A stretch of 64,000 nt of DNA, taken from assembly GCF_023276405.1 (NCBI RefSeq), contig NZ_JALRMO010000001.1, forward strand, positions 1,488,001-1,552,000, given 5' to 3'. Below the pieces are notes generated by a model. It was not told the DNA's origin. It made no database searches and worked only from the letters and a program-made list of their open reading frames with translations. This DNA comes from Paenibacillus hamazuiensis (GTDB taxonomy: Bacteria; Bacillota; Bacilli; Paenibacillales; NBRC-103111). This document shows positions 23,812-33,172 of this stretch, one piece after another; within the stretch, counting starts at the first letter, position 1, and the number at the start of each line of letters is the position of its first letter. The translations under genes and the position numbers were made by a program.

Positions 23812-23886
23812 AACAAAAATCGTACAGAAAGACCTAAAGATTCTTAAGGCTTGGAATGGAGGGACCGCAGTACAGTGTAAGCATCA
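23812..23886 (+). promoter_or_regulatory. Shared 75-bp upstream element, copy 1
   Basis: This block matches 32083-32157 at about 67 of 75 positions without gaps. It contains the close direct repeat AAAGACCTAAAGA and ends about 33 bases before the GH43 start. A -35/-10 pair is possible at TTGGAA (23851-23856) with an 18-base spacer, but the -10 is weak, as expected for an activated promoter. The AraC-type regulator at 38870 is the obvious candidate to bind here. Confidence 0.7.
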
Positions 23887-23919
23887 AGTATATGATTCTC
23901 TAAGGAGGAAATTGATGTA

Positions 23920-26900
23920 ATGAGGAGAGTCGGTTTGTTTGTTGTGTCCATGGTGGTACTGCTCGTCATGATGCTGACCAATATCGCCTATGCGGATGTA
24001 TCATCCTCATATCTTAACCCGCTGATGAAAGGAGCCGACCCTACCATTGAACGGCAAGACGATGGATATTACTACTCGGCGGCAGGCGATGGCAATGTTG
24101 TATTGAAACGGCATGAAACCATTCTTGGCGTTTCCACCGCGAAGAGTAAAGAAGTATGGAAGTTACCCGATAATCTGGAATTTATATGGGGGCCCGATGC
24201 GCACAGGATCGATGGCAAATGGTACATCTATTTCGCTTCCGGTCCGAAGGTTAGTGATAAAGCGGGGCGTTTTGCTTATGGCCACCCCAGCTCTTATGTT
24301 CTGGAGAACAGCTCGCCCGATCCATTTGAAGGGACCTGGGAACTGAAGGGAACATATGATAATGGAGACGGACTTACACCCCAACAAGGTTTGCTGAATA
24401 CGCAAAGCTATGGACTGCCTACCGGCTTTGTCACCATCAAAGGGCAGAGATACCTTACCTACACCAAATATTTCTACTATACAGATCCCAAAACGGGAAA
24501 CGAGACATTTGATGAATGCCCCACGATTGTCAAAATGAAAAACCCGTGGACATTGGAAGGCGAAGAGATTACGTTAGCCAGGCCGACCTACGACTGGGAG
24601 AAGTATGTTGATAATGTGAATGAAGGCGCAGCCGTGGTGGAGCGAAACGGAAAAGTTTATTTTGCCTATTCCGCCAGCAGCTACACGAGTGATAACTATG
24701 CTGTCGGCCTGTCCTGGGCCGATTTGACCCAAAGTGTGGAGAATGAAGCGGCATGGAATAAACATCCCGAACCGATCATGAAACGTTCGGATGAAAACAG
24801 TTCTTATTCGACAGGCTCACCGTTATTCCTGAAATCCGAAGACGGCACAGAGGACTGGATTACATACCATGGCATACCGACCCATAGTCAAGGCGGCAAG
24901 AACAGGGAGGTTCGCGCTCAGCGGATCAATTGGACCGACAATGACTTTATCAATCTGGGCATCCCGTCCAATCCCGGCACCGTGCTTAGCCGCCCCTCCG
25001 GGGAAGAGAAGAGCGAAGTCTATGAAGCGGAAGACGCGCAATTATCAGGGGCCGCAAGAGCTACCATGAACAGCATCTATGCCTCGTCCGGCCGATATGT
25101 CCGGTTCAGCAACGGCAATGACAGCGACTATGTAGAGTTTACAGTCAACACGAATGCAGGGGGGATTTACTCGCTGGACTTCCGTTACAACAACAATACG
25201 ACAGAACCGGTCACCATGACACTGGGCGTGAATCAGGAGGCTCCTGCCGCGCTTGTATTTCCGTCTAATGCCGGATCGGAGAACAAGCTGAACTTCGACA
25301 TAAAAACCGTTCACAACGTCCGGCTGAACGACGGCAGCAACATCGTACGTCTTTCCGGCAAAAGTGCTTTGGGGCTGGATGCTATCATTGTCAAGAAAAG
25401 CGTATTGTATGAAGCGGAGGGCGCAGAGTTGTCCGGCGGAACGGGAATTGCTCAAAATCATGCGGGATATAGCGGTTCAGGCTTTGTCAGAGGGTTCACG
25501 AAGCCGAACGCGGCGATCAGCTTTAAAGTAAACGCTCCTCACGCGGGCAGCTATTCGGTCAAGCTGGCTTATGGAGCTGGAACTGGGAAAGATCGAACCT
25601 TGACCATGTATGTGAATGGCACCAAGATCAAACAAGTCAATTTCTTCGGTCAGAAGGAATGGGACAAGTGGGCTGACAGATATGACAATGTATTCCTGAA
25701 GGGAGGAAGCAATGTCATCACCTATAAGCGTGACGGGGGCGATCCGGCGAATGTCAATCTGGATTATATCTCCGTTACCGAAGCGGCGACCTGGACGTAT
25801 GAGGCGGAATCCGCCAAAACGACAGGTGGAGCGGATGCCAGGGTCGTTCAGGCTCAGCATGGAAATACGGGAATCGGTTATGTGAGCGGTCTGTCCCAAT
25901 TGAACTCATCCGTGGAATTCTCTGTGGATATCGAGTATGCGGCTTCCTACGATCTCAAGCTGCGGTACGCCACAGAGCAGAGCGGCAAAACATTGTCGCT
26001 GGAGGTGAACGGCACGCCTGTACAGGACATGGTCCTTCCCTACTCCGGAGGTGCCAAGGTGTGGAAGGAACAGATTGTAACCGTTCCCCTGAACAAAGGG
26101 AAAAACAGCATCACCTATAAGAATGCAGCCGGAGATTCAGGTGTCATCCATATCGATCATATTCATCTGAATAAGCGCACGCCCTGGAAATATCAGGCGG
26201 AAGCAGCAACCCTCTTAGGTACGGTGGGTATCGGAAGAGACCGTCTATGGTTCGAAGGCAACGGTTATGTCGGATTATTCCAGAAAAAAGGGGATTCTAT
26301 CGGGTTTGAAGTGAATGTCCCCTATACAGCGGCCTACACGTCAACCTTGCGCTATTCGGGTGTACAATCGTCGAATCGAACCATGACCATGTATGTGAAC
26401 GGCAAACGGATCAAGCAAGTTTCCTTGCCGCCGACAGAGAATTGGGATACCTGGACGGACGCGACCGAGACGGTCAATCTGGAAGCCGGGAAGAATAGCA
26501 TTGAATTCCGCCGTGAGGAAGGGGATACCGGACAGCTCAATATAGACAGCCTGATCCTGGATAAATTCAGCGGAGGCTTCATCAGCACGAAGGCCAGGGA
26601 ACTTACCCCCGAGAAGATGGTGAAAATCCAGCCGAAGCATAGCGGCAAGGCGCTGAGTGTTGCCGGTGAGAAGTACAATCAAGGAGCAGCCGTTATTCAA
26701 TATTCCAATGGCGAAACCAATAGTCAATTAGTGCGATTCCTGGATCTGGGAACAGGCTATTACCGGATCCTGGTTATGCGTGGCGCACGCTTCCTCGATA
26801 TCAAGCCTGATTCAGATATTCAAGAGCTTATTCTAAATCATACCCTTGAAGATGCCCCCACTCCCTCCGATACGGAACAGTGGCGTCTGGAAAAGGATGG

Positions 26901-27810
26901 CGATTATTACAAAGTGATCAACAAAAGCAACGGAAAGGTGATTACGGTCAATGAAGCATCCAAAGGAAACAACGCTGTTCTGCGGTTGGCTGATGACGAG
27001 GGGAAAGACAGCCAACGGTTTAAGATTGAGCCGCGCAACCTTTATGACACTACATTCCACGCGGTGTCGGACATTACCGCTGTCCCGGCGGCAGTGCAGG
27101 CAGGACAGAAGCTGACTCTCTCTGGAACAGTCTCACCGGATTGGGCCACGCGCAAGAGCATCACCTGGAGCATCAAGGATGCCGGGCAAACAAGAGCTTC
27201 CCTGAATGGGAATGTGCTGTCCGCCACAAGAGCGGGAACAGTCATTGTCACCGCTACGATTGAAGAAGGAAGCGGGATCGGCGTGAACTACTCCAAGGAC
27301 TTCACCATTACCGTCTCCAAGAAGGACGCGGATGTTAGTCCTGAAAAGGCCACCTATGATCTCCATGTTCCCGGGGATGTAAGCACTAGCATCATATGGA
27401 ATGATGCCAAGTCTGTGACCGGGGTGTTATACGCAGCAACAGTATCAGGTGCCGTTTACAATGGCACTTTGGGAACGGATGGTTATACGGTCAGTGGAGA
27501 TATGTTGACCATCAAGCGCGAGACTATGGCCGCACTGGGGGTGAAGAGCGGTGATAAGGCGGACTTCTCTATCCTATTTAATCTGGGGAATCCGGCTGTG
27601 CTCAGTGTCAATGTGGTGGACAGCGTTGCTTTGACCAGCCATAGCATCACAGCGGCAACCGAGGGAAACTGCACTGCCTGCGCCAATGTATCATCGGCGG
27701 TCAAGGATACGGCGATTACCGTACCAGCAGATAAGAAGTGCGAATTCGGCATAGGTGATGAGATTAAGATCGGGATCCCTGACGGCGTCCCGAACGGAAT
27801 TCCAGCTTAG
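23920..27810 (+). CDS. Secreted modular GH43 glycoside hydrolase (1296 residues)
   Basis: Extracellular polysaccharide-degrading enzyme. Signal peptide 1-25 (cleavage after AYA). GH43 five-bladed propeller about 30-350: catalytic base Asp40 in KGADPTIERQ, the GPDAHRIDGKWYIYF block with the second Asp, and the acid Glu in VNEGAAVVER. Four CBM6/CBM35-like carbohydrate-binding modules follow, starting near 368, 497, 626 and 757 (each opens YEAE or YQAE). A ricin-B-like lectin domain is at about 900-1045, an Ig-like domain at 1050-1135 and an X2-type Ig module at 1138-1235. GH43 activities include arabinanase, arabinofuranosidase and xylosidase; the exact one is not decided. AAGGAGG precedes the ATG at 23920; an ATG six bases upstream is followed at once by TAA. 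Confidence 0.88.
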   Translation: MRRVGLFVVSMVVLLVMMLTNIAYADVSSSYLNPLMKGADPTIERQDDGYYYSAAGDGNVVLKRHETILGVSTAKSKEVWKLPDNLEFIWGPDAHRIDGKWYIYFASGPKVSDKAGRFAYGHPSSYVLENSSPDPFEGTWELKGTYDNGDGLTPQQGLLNTQSYGLPTGFVTIKGQRYLTYTKYFYYTDPKTGNETFDECPTIVKMKNPWTLEGEEITLARPTYDWEKYVDNVNEGAAVVERNGKVYFAYSASSYTSDNYAVGLSWADLTQSVENEAAWNKHPEPIMKRSDENSSYSTGSPLFLKSEDGTEDWITYHGIPTHSQGGKNREVRAQRINWTDNDFINLGIPSNPGTVLSRPSGEEKSEVYEAEDAQLSGAARATMNSIYASSGRYVRFSNGNDSDYVEFTVNTNAGGIYSLDFRYNNNTTEPVTMTLGVNQEAPAALVFPSNAGSENKLNFDIKTVHNVRLNDGSNIVRLSGKSALGLDAIIVKKSVLYEAEGAELSGGTGIAQNHAGYSGSGFVRGFTKPNAAISFKVNAPHAGSYSVKLAYGAGTGKDRTLTMYVNGTKIKQVNFFGQKEWDKWADRYDNVFLKGGSNVITYKRDGGDPANVNLDYISVTEAATWTYEAESAKTTGGADARVVQAQHGNTGIGYVSGLSQLNSSVEFSVDIEYAASYDLKLRYATEQSGKTLSLEVNGTPVQDMVLPYSGGAKVWKEQIVTVPLNKGKNSITYKNAAGDSGVIHIDHIHLNKRTPWKYQAEAATLLGTVGIGRDRLWFEGNGYVGLFQKKGDSIGFEVNVPYTAAYTSTLRYSGVQSSNRTMTMYVNGKRIKQVSLPPTENWDTWTDATETVNLEAGKNSIEFRREEGDTGQLNIDSLILDKFSGGFISTKARELTPEKMVKIQPKHSGKALSVAGEKYNQGAAVIQYSNGETNSQLVRFLDLGTGYYRILVMRGARFLDIKPDSDIQELILNHTLEDAPTPSDTEQWRLEKDGDYYKVINKSNGKVITVNEASKGNNAVLRLADDEGKDSQRFKIEPRNLYDTTFHAVSDITAVPAAVQAGQKLTLSGTVSPDWATRKSITWSIKDAGQTRASLNGNVLSATRAGTVIVTATIEEGSGIGVNYSKDFTITVSKKDADVSPEKATYDLHVPGDVSTSIIWNDAKSVTGVLYAATVSGAVYNGTLGTDGYTVSGDMLTIKRETMAALGVKSGDKADFSILFNLGNPAVLSVNVVDSVALTSHSITAATEGNCTACANVSSAVKDTAITVPADKKCEFGIGDEIKIGIPDGVPNGIPA

Positions 27811-27920
27811 CTGAATGGCGGTGCTTCTACAGTTCGTATTGCGGGGGAATCTATTGGTTTCTCCAGGTGAACATGAACGCTATAGACAACAGGATGATAT
27901 GATTCGAAGGAGGATTGCAC

Positions 27921-30900
27921 ATGATCAAAAAAAAATTCAGACATTATCTGCTTGCTCTCGCAGTGCTGCTGATGCTGCTGCAATGGAGCGGAGTGGCTGC
28001 GACGGCAGAGTCGACGCCAGCTAAGCCGGATTCGGCTTCTGTGCAGGGGGAAAAGAATGTGTCGGATTTCTACAATGTCATCATGCAGACAGGAGCCGAT
28101 CCTTGGGTTTACAAGCACACGGACGGCTTTTATTACAACGCATTTGCCAACTCCAGCGGCATCATGATCCGCAGAGCGAAGACTATCAGCGGCATCGAAG
28201 CGGGCGAGAGGAGCCTGGCCTGGTCGCCGGTTAAGGGCACCATGTACAGCTCCAATGTGTGGGCGCCGGAAATGCATTATCTCAAGGATACCGACGGCAA
28301 ATTCAAATGGTTTATTTACTTTGCGGCTGACAACGGAACCAACGCAAATCACCGCATGTACGTGCTGGAGAACGCCAGTGAAAATCCGTTGACCGGCACC
28401 TGGGTGTTCAAAGGGAAGATTGCCGATTCGACCGACCGTTGGGCGATCGACGGCACGGTGCTGACAGTAAATGAGAAGCACTATTTCATCTGGTCCGGTT
28501 GGGAAGAAACGGACGGAAGCTTCCAAAATTTATATATTGCGCAGATGAGCGATCCGCGAACCATCAGCTCGGAACGGGTATTGCTCTCGACGTCTGAATA
28601 TGATTGGGAGTCATCCCCGGCCAGAATCAATGAAGGCCCCGAAGTCACGATCAAGGGCGACACGATCAATCTGATCTATTCCGCAAACGGAAGCTGGACA
28701 GACAGTTACTGCCTCGGGCTGATCACGGCCAAGATCGGCGACGATTTGATGAATCCCGGCTCGTGGGTGAAAAAAGACAAGCCGATCTTTTCCAGCGCCA
28801 ATGGCGTTTACGGCCCGGGCCACCACAGCATCGTCACGTCCCCCGATGGCGCAGAGGACTGGATCATCTACCATGCCGCCCGCTGGCCGGGCTCGGGATG
28901 GACCCGCAAAGTCCACACGCAGAAATTCACCTGGAACGCAGACAATACGCCGAATCTGGGGGAGCCGGCCGATCCGAATACTCCGATAGCCAAGCCTTCG
29001 GGCGAGCCGCTGCGGAAGCGCTATGAAGCGGAAAACGCGCTGCTGGTGAAGGAGCCGGGCGGTGAAACTTCTCCCGCTGTCCGGTTGGAAAGCACTGCTT
29101 CCGGCGGGATGAAAATCGCCAATATCAAGAACGCCAAAGATTATGCCCAGTTTACCGTAAACGTGCCTGAGGCGGGATTTTATATGCTGTCCGTGCGCAA
29201 TGCCAACGGCTCGCCCAATGCGGCTGATGCCTCCCATATTTTGTCGGTCAACGGAAGCTCTGGCGTCAGTTTGAACATTGTCTATTCCGGTCTGAATCGT
29301 TGGGGGCTCTCGACGGCGAAAGTTTATCTAAGGGAAGGCGACAATATTCTCCGCTTCTCGAAGGGGAACAACCTTGCCGAAATCGACAGCATGGATATAT
29401 TTAAGCTGGATGCATCGGAAATGTTATTCGATGCCCCGGGGTACACGTTGGGGCTCGGTGAAAGCCGCAGTTTGCCTCTGTATACCGTAACACGAACTAC
29501 CTATGCCCCTGTAGACACAGGAGCCATCTTCAGTTCTTCCGATACGAAGGTCGCCGTTATTGACGGAGGAAATAGGGTTAAGGCTGTAAGTGCGGGCAGT
29601 ACCACCATCACCGCCACATATAACGGGAAAACGGCTACAGCCACGGTTACCGTTGCAGCGGAGCCTAAAGCGGTGCAGTCCGTTGCCATCGGCGGCTTGC
29701 CCCGCATCCTGACTATCGGGCAGACAAGCGGACCTTTGCAGGTAACGGCACGTTATAACAATTATGAGATGCAGAATGTGACAGCGGCTGCCCAGTATAC
29801 CAGCAGCGATCCTGAGGTGGCCAGGGTGGAATCGGCTTCCGTGACCCAATCGGTGTATGCGGCTAAACCGGGCACAGCTCTTATTACAGCCGAATACAAC
29901 GGCAAGAAAGCAGCGTTCAGCTTGACCGTTATTGCAGCTTCCGATGCGGTTCAGGTTGCTTCCGTAGTGAAGATTCCTTCCGGAGTGGCTCCTAGGCAGC
30001 CCAGCGTTGTTGATGTTGTCTACAACGGCCAGTCGAAGAAGGCAGAGGTTGTCAGCTGGGAGCCGGAGGGACTTGATTTCAGCTCCTTGGGCACTGTTCA
30101 GGTGCCTGTCACACTAAAGCTGGACGGCCGTGATTTTCCTTCCACCGTTGCCGTAAATGTTATTCCGGGATGGGGCCTCGATGAGATTGTGAATCAACTC
30201 CGCAGCAAGCTGGCGAATTTCTCCTATCCTTTGGGAGACGGGCTTGGCAACTATAGCCAATCCAAGTACGATGCGTTCGTGGCCGAAGTGAACAAGGCGG
30301 AAGAGATGGCTGTAAACGCCGATCTGAGTAAAGAGCAGTTTGACGAGGAGCTGGATAAGCTTGCTCAAGCGGAAGCAGCTTTGTTAGGTTCGCTGAACAG
30401 CATTCGGGATGGCGTAATCTATAACGCTTACCGGGATTTCTCCGGCGATACGGTTGGCAAGTACCCTTACGGCTTTATCACCGAGGATCTGACCAATGGC
30501 GCTACTGCCACGGTACAGGAGGAGGCCGGGAATAAATTTCTACGGCTGACCACAACCGCTACTTCGGGCAAGGCAAACCTGCTGCTGCCGTATGCTGGCG
30601 AGGTAAAGGCTGCGGCAGGTCAGCGTATCGTCATCGAATACCGCGCCAGGTTAAACACCAGCTTCCAATACGCCAATGGCGCCATGGTGCGAAATGACAG
30701 CGGCACTGGTAATTATTCCATGGTCACGGCTTTTGATACGGGTAAATTTATAGTCCAGAATGGGCCTTCCACTAAGGTCAAAGTCAGAGACTCTCAGTTA
30801 AATAAATGGTACAAAATCAAAATGGTGGCAAACTGGGACGCCAAGACGTATACCGTCTATATAGACGATGTAGAGGTGGCCACGGACTACAACTTCCGCC

Positions 30901-31874
30901 ACACGGGCGGCGACAAGCTGACAGCCCAGCGGTTCGGCATCGATGGCTATGCCAACGCCTCCATCGACTTTGACGATTTCAAAGCGATGGTTATCGGAGG
31001 ACCGAAGTCTGCGCCCGAGGGGCTCGAGACCACCAATGAAACAGCTGTTGGGGCTAAGGACGGACGCATCACCGGGGTCAACTCTCTCATGGAATGGTCC
31101 TCCGACAATGGGGGCACCTGGTTGAAGGTCGAAGGGGATACCATCGCCAATCTTTCTCCCGGGACTTATTGGGTTCGTTACTCTGAGACGGATACCCATA
31201 AAGCTAGTCCCCCTGTGGGTTTGACCATTGCAGTCTATACTCAGCATGTCATCGGGGTGAGCCTGAATCAGACCACCGCCCAACTGTATACGAATCATGG
31301 GGCTTCGACGGTCCAGCTTACCGCAAATGTAGAACCCGCTGACGCAGCCAACAAGACGGTGACCTGGGGCAGTTCCAATCCGGCAGTAGCTACCGTGGAT
31401 GGAAATGGGCTTGTGACGGTGCATGCCGCAGGTACAGCTGTTATTACGGTAACCACGGAAGACGGCGGTTACAGCGATACATGTACAGTAACCGTAAGCT
31501 TGTACACGGATTCGGAAAATCCGGGGACTCGACCAGTCCATGTGACGGGTGTGAGCCTTAAGATGACCACCGCCCAACGATATACCAACCATGGGGCTTC
31601 GACTGTCCAGCTTAACGCCAATGTGGCACCCGCTAACGCAGCCAACAAGACGGTGACCTGGAGCAGTTCCAATCCGGCTGTAGCTACCGTGGATGGACAT
31701 GGGCATGTAACCGTTCATGCCGCAGGTACAGCAGTTATTACTGTAACGACTAATGACGGCGGCTACACAGCTTCTTGTGTTGTTAGTGTGGGTGTATATC
31801 AAAAGGACAGCGGTAAAAGCGGCACAGATACCCAAGTTGGCGGCAGTAATCTCACTATCCCAACTACACCCTGA
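27921..31874 (+). CDS. Secreted modular GH43 glycoside hydrolase with Big2 modules; cell-wall anchor lost
   Basis: Second extracellular GH43 enzyme, 1317 residues. Signal peptide about 1-29; GH43 domain about 50-355 with Asp60 (QTGADPWVY), NVWAPEMHYL and INEGPEVTIKG. A CBM6-like module starts near 366, bacterial Ig-like (Big2/Big4) modules near 498, 586 and 680, a FIVAR-type helical pair at 750-830, a LamG-like sandwich at 835-1030, and two almost identical Big2 modules at 1110-1200 and 1207-1300. The protein ends abruptly; an SLH anchor remnant lies out of frame just downstream. ATG 27921 is preferred to the TTG at 27915 because of GGAGG spacing. It lies 110 bases after the first GH43 gene, probably the same operon. 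Confidence 0.87.
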   Translation: MIKKKFRHYLLALAVLLMLLQWSGVAATAESTPAKPDSASVQGEKNVSDFYNVIMQTGADPWVYKHTDGFYYNAFANSSGIMIRRAKTISGIEAGERSLAWSPVKGTMYSSNVWAPEMHYLKDTDGKFKWFIYFAADNGTNANHRMYVLENASENPLTGTWVFKGKIADSTDRWAIDGTVLTVNEKHYFIWSGWEETDGSFQNLYIAQMSDPRTISSERVLLSTSEYDWESSPARINEGPEVTIKGDTINLIYSANGSWTDSYCLGLITAKIGDDLMNPGSWVKKDKPIFSSANGVYGPGHHSIVTSPDGAEDWIIYHAARWPGSGWTRKVHTQKFTWNADNTPNLGEPADPNTPIAKPSGEPLRKRYEAENALLVKEPGGETSPAVRLESTASGGMKIANIKNAKDYAQFTVNVPEAGFYMLSVRNANGSPNAADASHILSVNGSSGVSLNIVYSGLNRWGLSTAKVYLREGDNILRFSKGNNLAEIDSMDIFKLDASEMLFDAPGYTLGLGESRSLPLYTVTRTTYAPVDTGAIFSSSDTKVAVIDGGNRVKAVSAGSTTITATYNGKTATATVTVAAEPKAVQSVAIGGLPRILTIGQTSGPLQVTARYNNYEMQNVTAAAQYTSSDPEVARVESASVTQSVYAAKPGTALITAEYNGKKAAFSLTVIAASDAVQVASVVKIPSGVAPRQPSVVDVVYNGQSKKAEVVSWEPEGLDFSSLGTVQVPVTLKLDGRDFPSTVAVNVIPGWGLDEIVNQLRSKLANFSYPLGDGLGNYSQSKYDAFVAEVNKAEEMAVNADLSKEQFDEELDKLAQAEAALLGSLNSIRDGVIYNAYRDFSGDTVGKYPYGFITEDLTNGATATVQEEAGNKFLRLTTTATSGKANLLLPYAGEVKAAAGQRIVIEYRARLNTSFQYANGAMVRNDSGTGNYSMVTAFDTGKFIVQNGPSTKVKVRDSQLNKWYKIKMVANWDAKTYTVYIDDVEVATDYNFRHTGGDKLTAQRFGIDGYANASIDFDDFKAMVIGGPKSAPEGLETTNETAVGAKDGRITGVNSLMEWSSDNGGTWLKVEGDTIANLSPGTYWVRYSETDTHKASPPVGLTIAVYTQHVIGVSLNQTTAQLYTNHGASTVQLTANVEPADAANKTVTWGSSNPAVATVDGNGLVTVHAAGTAVITVTTEDGGYSDTCTVTVSLYTDSENPGTRPVHVTGVSLKMTTAQRYTNHGASTVQLNANVAPANAANKTVTWSSSNPAVATVDGHGHVTVHAAGTAVITVTTNDGGYTASCVVSVGVYQKDSGKSGTDTQVGGSNLTIPTTP
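31255..31790 (+). repeat. Tandem DNA duplication encoding two Big2 modules
   Basis: Two units of about 240 bases (31255-31495 and 31547-31790) are nearly identical at base level, including a shared stretch around CAACAAGACGGTGACCTGG. This points to a recent in-frame duplication within the second GH43 gene. Confidence 0.75.
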
Positions 31875-31941
31875 AGCTTCCATTACCCGGGAACAACTGA
31901 TTACTGTTCTGCACCGTTATGCCGGACAGACTGATGCAAGC
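31861..31941 (+). pseudogene. Out-of-frame remnant of an SLH cell-wall anchor
   Basis: In frame 1 the DNA reads QLHPEASITREQLITVLHRYAG, the second half of an S-layer homology domain (usual form FRPEASITREQxxxxLxRYAG). The GH43 frame stops at 31874 after NLTIPTTP. A deletion that also shifted the frame probably removed the anchor, leaving the enzyme freely secreted. Confidence 0.7.
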
Positions 31942-31969
31942 AGCAGTGGCAGGAGCTTTGCGAACGCAG

Positions 31970-32021
31970 GCAAAAAACAAGGAGCCAAGCGGGAACATCC
32001 GCCCGGCTCCTTGTTTTTTGC
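31970..32021. terminator. Strong bidirectional intrinsic terminator
   Basis: The 17-base arm GCAAAAAACAAGGAGCC (31970-31986) is the perfect complement of GGCTCCTTGTTTTTTGC (32005-32021). It ends the GH43 operon. Confidence 0.9.
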
Positions 32022-32082
32022 CTTACGCTCCCGGCTTAAATGGTCCGGTGAATCCGGGAAACTCCTGCTGGCTTGAAGGAGA

Positions 32083-32157
32083 AACAAAAATCGCACAGAA
32101 AGACCTAAAGATTTTTAAGGCCTGGAATGGATGAACCGCGGTACATTATAAGCATCA
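32083..32157 (+). promoter_or_regulatory. Shared 75-bp upstream element, copy 2
   Basis: Second copy of the element at 23812-23886, here 39 bases before the importer operon. It keeps AAAGACCTAAAGA and has a better -10 (TTATAA, 32146-32151) 18 bases after CTGGAA. No cre box is seen beside this copy. Confidence 0.7.
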
Positions 32158-32196
32158 CATCCAACAAACACTTTCAGCTGGAAAGAAGGGGGAGCT

Positions 32197-33153
32197 ATGA
32201 AAACAACGCCTGCCGCCGTAGGAACGGATAGAACACCGGCAGCCAAAGAGGCTTTTTACCAGACAAAGCGGTTTCGGCAAAATATTCCGCTATTTGTCAT
32301 GCTTATACCAGGAGTGCTTTATTATCTGATATTCCGCTACTTGCCTATGGGCGGTCTTGTGATCGCATTCAAGAACAACAATTTTCACGATGGCATATGG
32401 TCAAGTCCGTGGGTGGGGTGGAAATATTTCGAGATTTTGTTCCAGTCCAACGTCACGCTGCAAATTATTTGGAATACCCTTACCCTGAGCATTCTGAACC
32501 TGATCTTCGGGTTCCCTGCGCCGATTATTATCGCCATTGCCTTGAATGAGGTCCGGAAGAGCTGGCTGAAGCGCTGGATTCAAACCATTATTTATCTGCC
32601 TCATTTTTTGTCCTGGGTTATCGTTGCAGGCATTATCCTGACCCTGTTCTCCATCGATGGCGGCACCATCAACAAGCTGCTGGGCCAATGGGGGATGGAG
32701 CCGGTGCCTTTCCTGTACCGCGCAAACTCATGGATCGCCATCTTTATCGGTTCCGGCATGTGGAAGGAGATGGGCTTCGGCGCCATTATCTATCTCGCCG
32801 CTCTCTCCGGTATTGACCCCAGCCTGTACGAATCCGCGGGGATGGACGGCGCAGGCAAGCTGAGGCAGATTTGGCATATCACCTTGCCGGGCATCCGTCC
32901 TACGATTATCCTGCTGCTGATTCTTGGAATGGGCCGTCTGATGGAAGTAGGGTTTGATCAGGTTTACAATTTGCAGAATCCCACTGTCATGCAGAAAGCG
33001 GAGGTCATCAGCACCTACGTGTACAAAGTGGGGCTGCAGCAGGCCCAGTTTGGACTAACCACAGCCATGGGCTTGTTTGAATCCTTTGTCGGCCTGGTGC
33101 TTGTGCTGTCGGCCAATGCATTGGCCCGTAAATTCGATCAGGGATTATTCTGA
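32197..33153 (+). CDS. Sugar ABC transporter permease, LplB type
   Basis: Membrane subunit of 318 residues with six predicted helices, first at about 28-50. The permease motif is about at 205-225 (YESAGMDGAGKLRQIWHITLPGI), fitting the EAAxxDGAxxxxxFxxIxLP consensus. It forms the channel with the next gene's product. As usual in Paenibacillus, no ATPase gene is present; a shared MsmX-type ATPase encoded elsewhere is expected to energise it. AAGAAGGGGGAG precedes the ATG. It is first in the operon with the YtcP-type permease, the binding protein and GH105. The substrate is probably an oligosaccharide released by the GH43 enzymes. Confidence 0.9.
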   Translation: MKTTPAAVGTDRTPAAKEAFYQTKRFRQNIPLFVMLIPGVLYYLIFRYLPMGGLVIAFKNNNFHDGIWSSPWVGWKYFEILFQSNVTLQIIWNTLTLSILNLIFGFPAPIIIAIALNEVRKSWLKRWIQTIIYLPHFLSWVIVAGIILTLFSIDGGTINKLLGQWGMEPVPFLYRANSWIAIFIGSGMWKEMGFGAIIYLAALSGIDPSLYESAGMDGAGKLRQIWHITLPGIRPTIILLLILGMGRLMEVGFDQVYNLQNPTVMQKAEVISTYVYKVGLQQAQFGLTTAMGLFESFVGLVLVLSANALARKFDQGLF

Positions 33154-33172
33154 AGAAAGGAGGGAAATCCTC

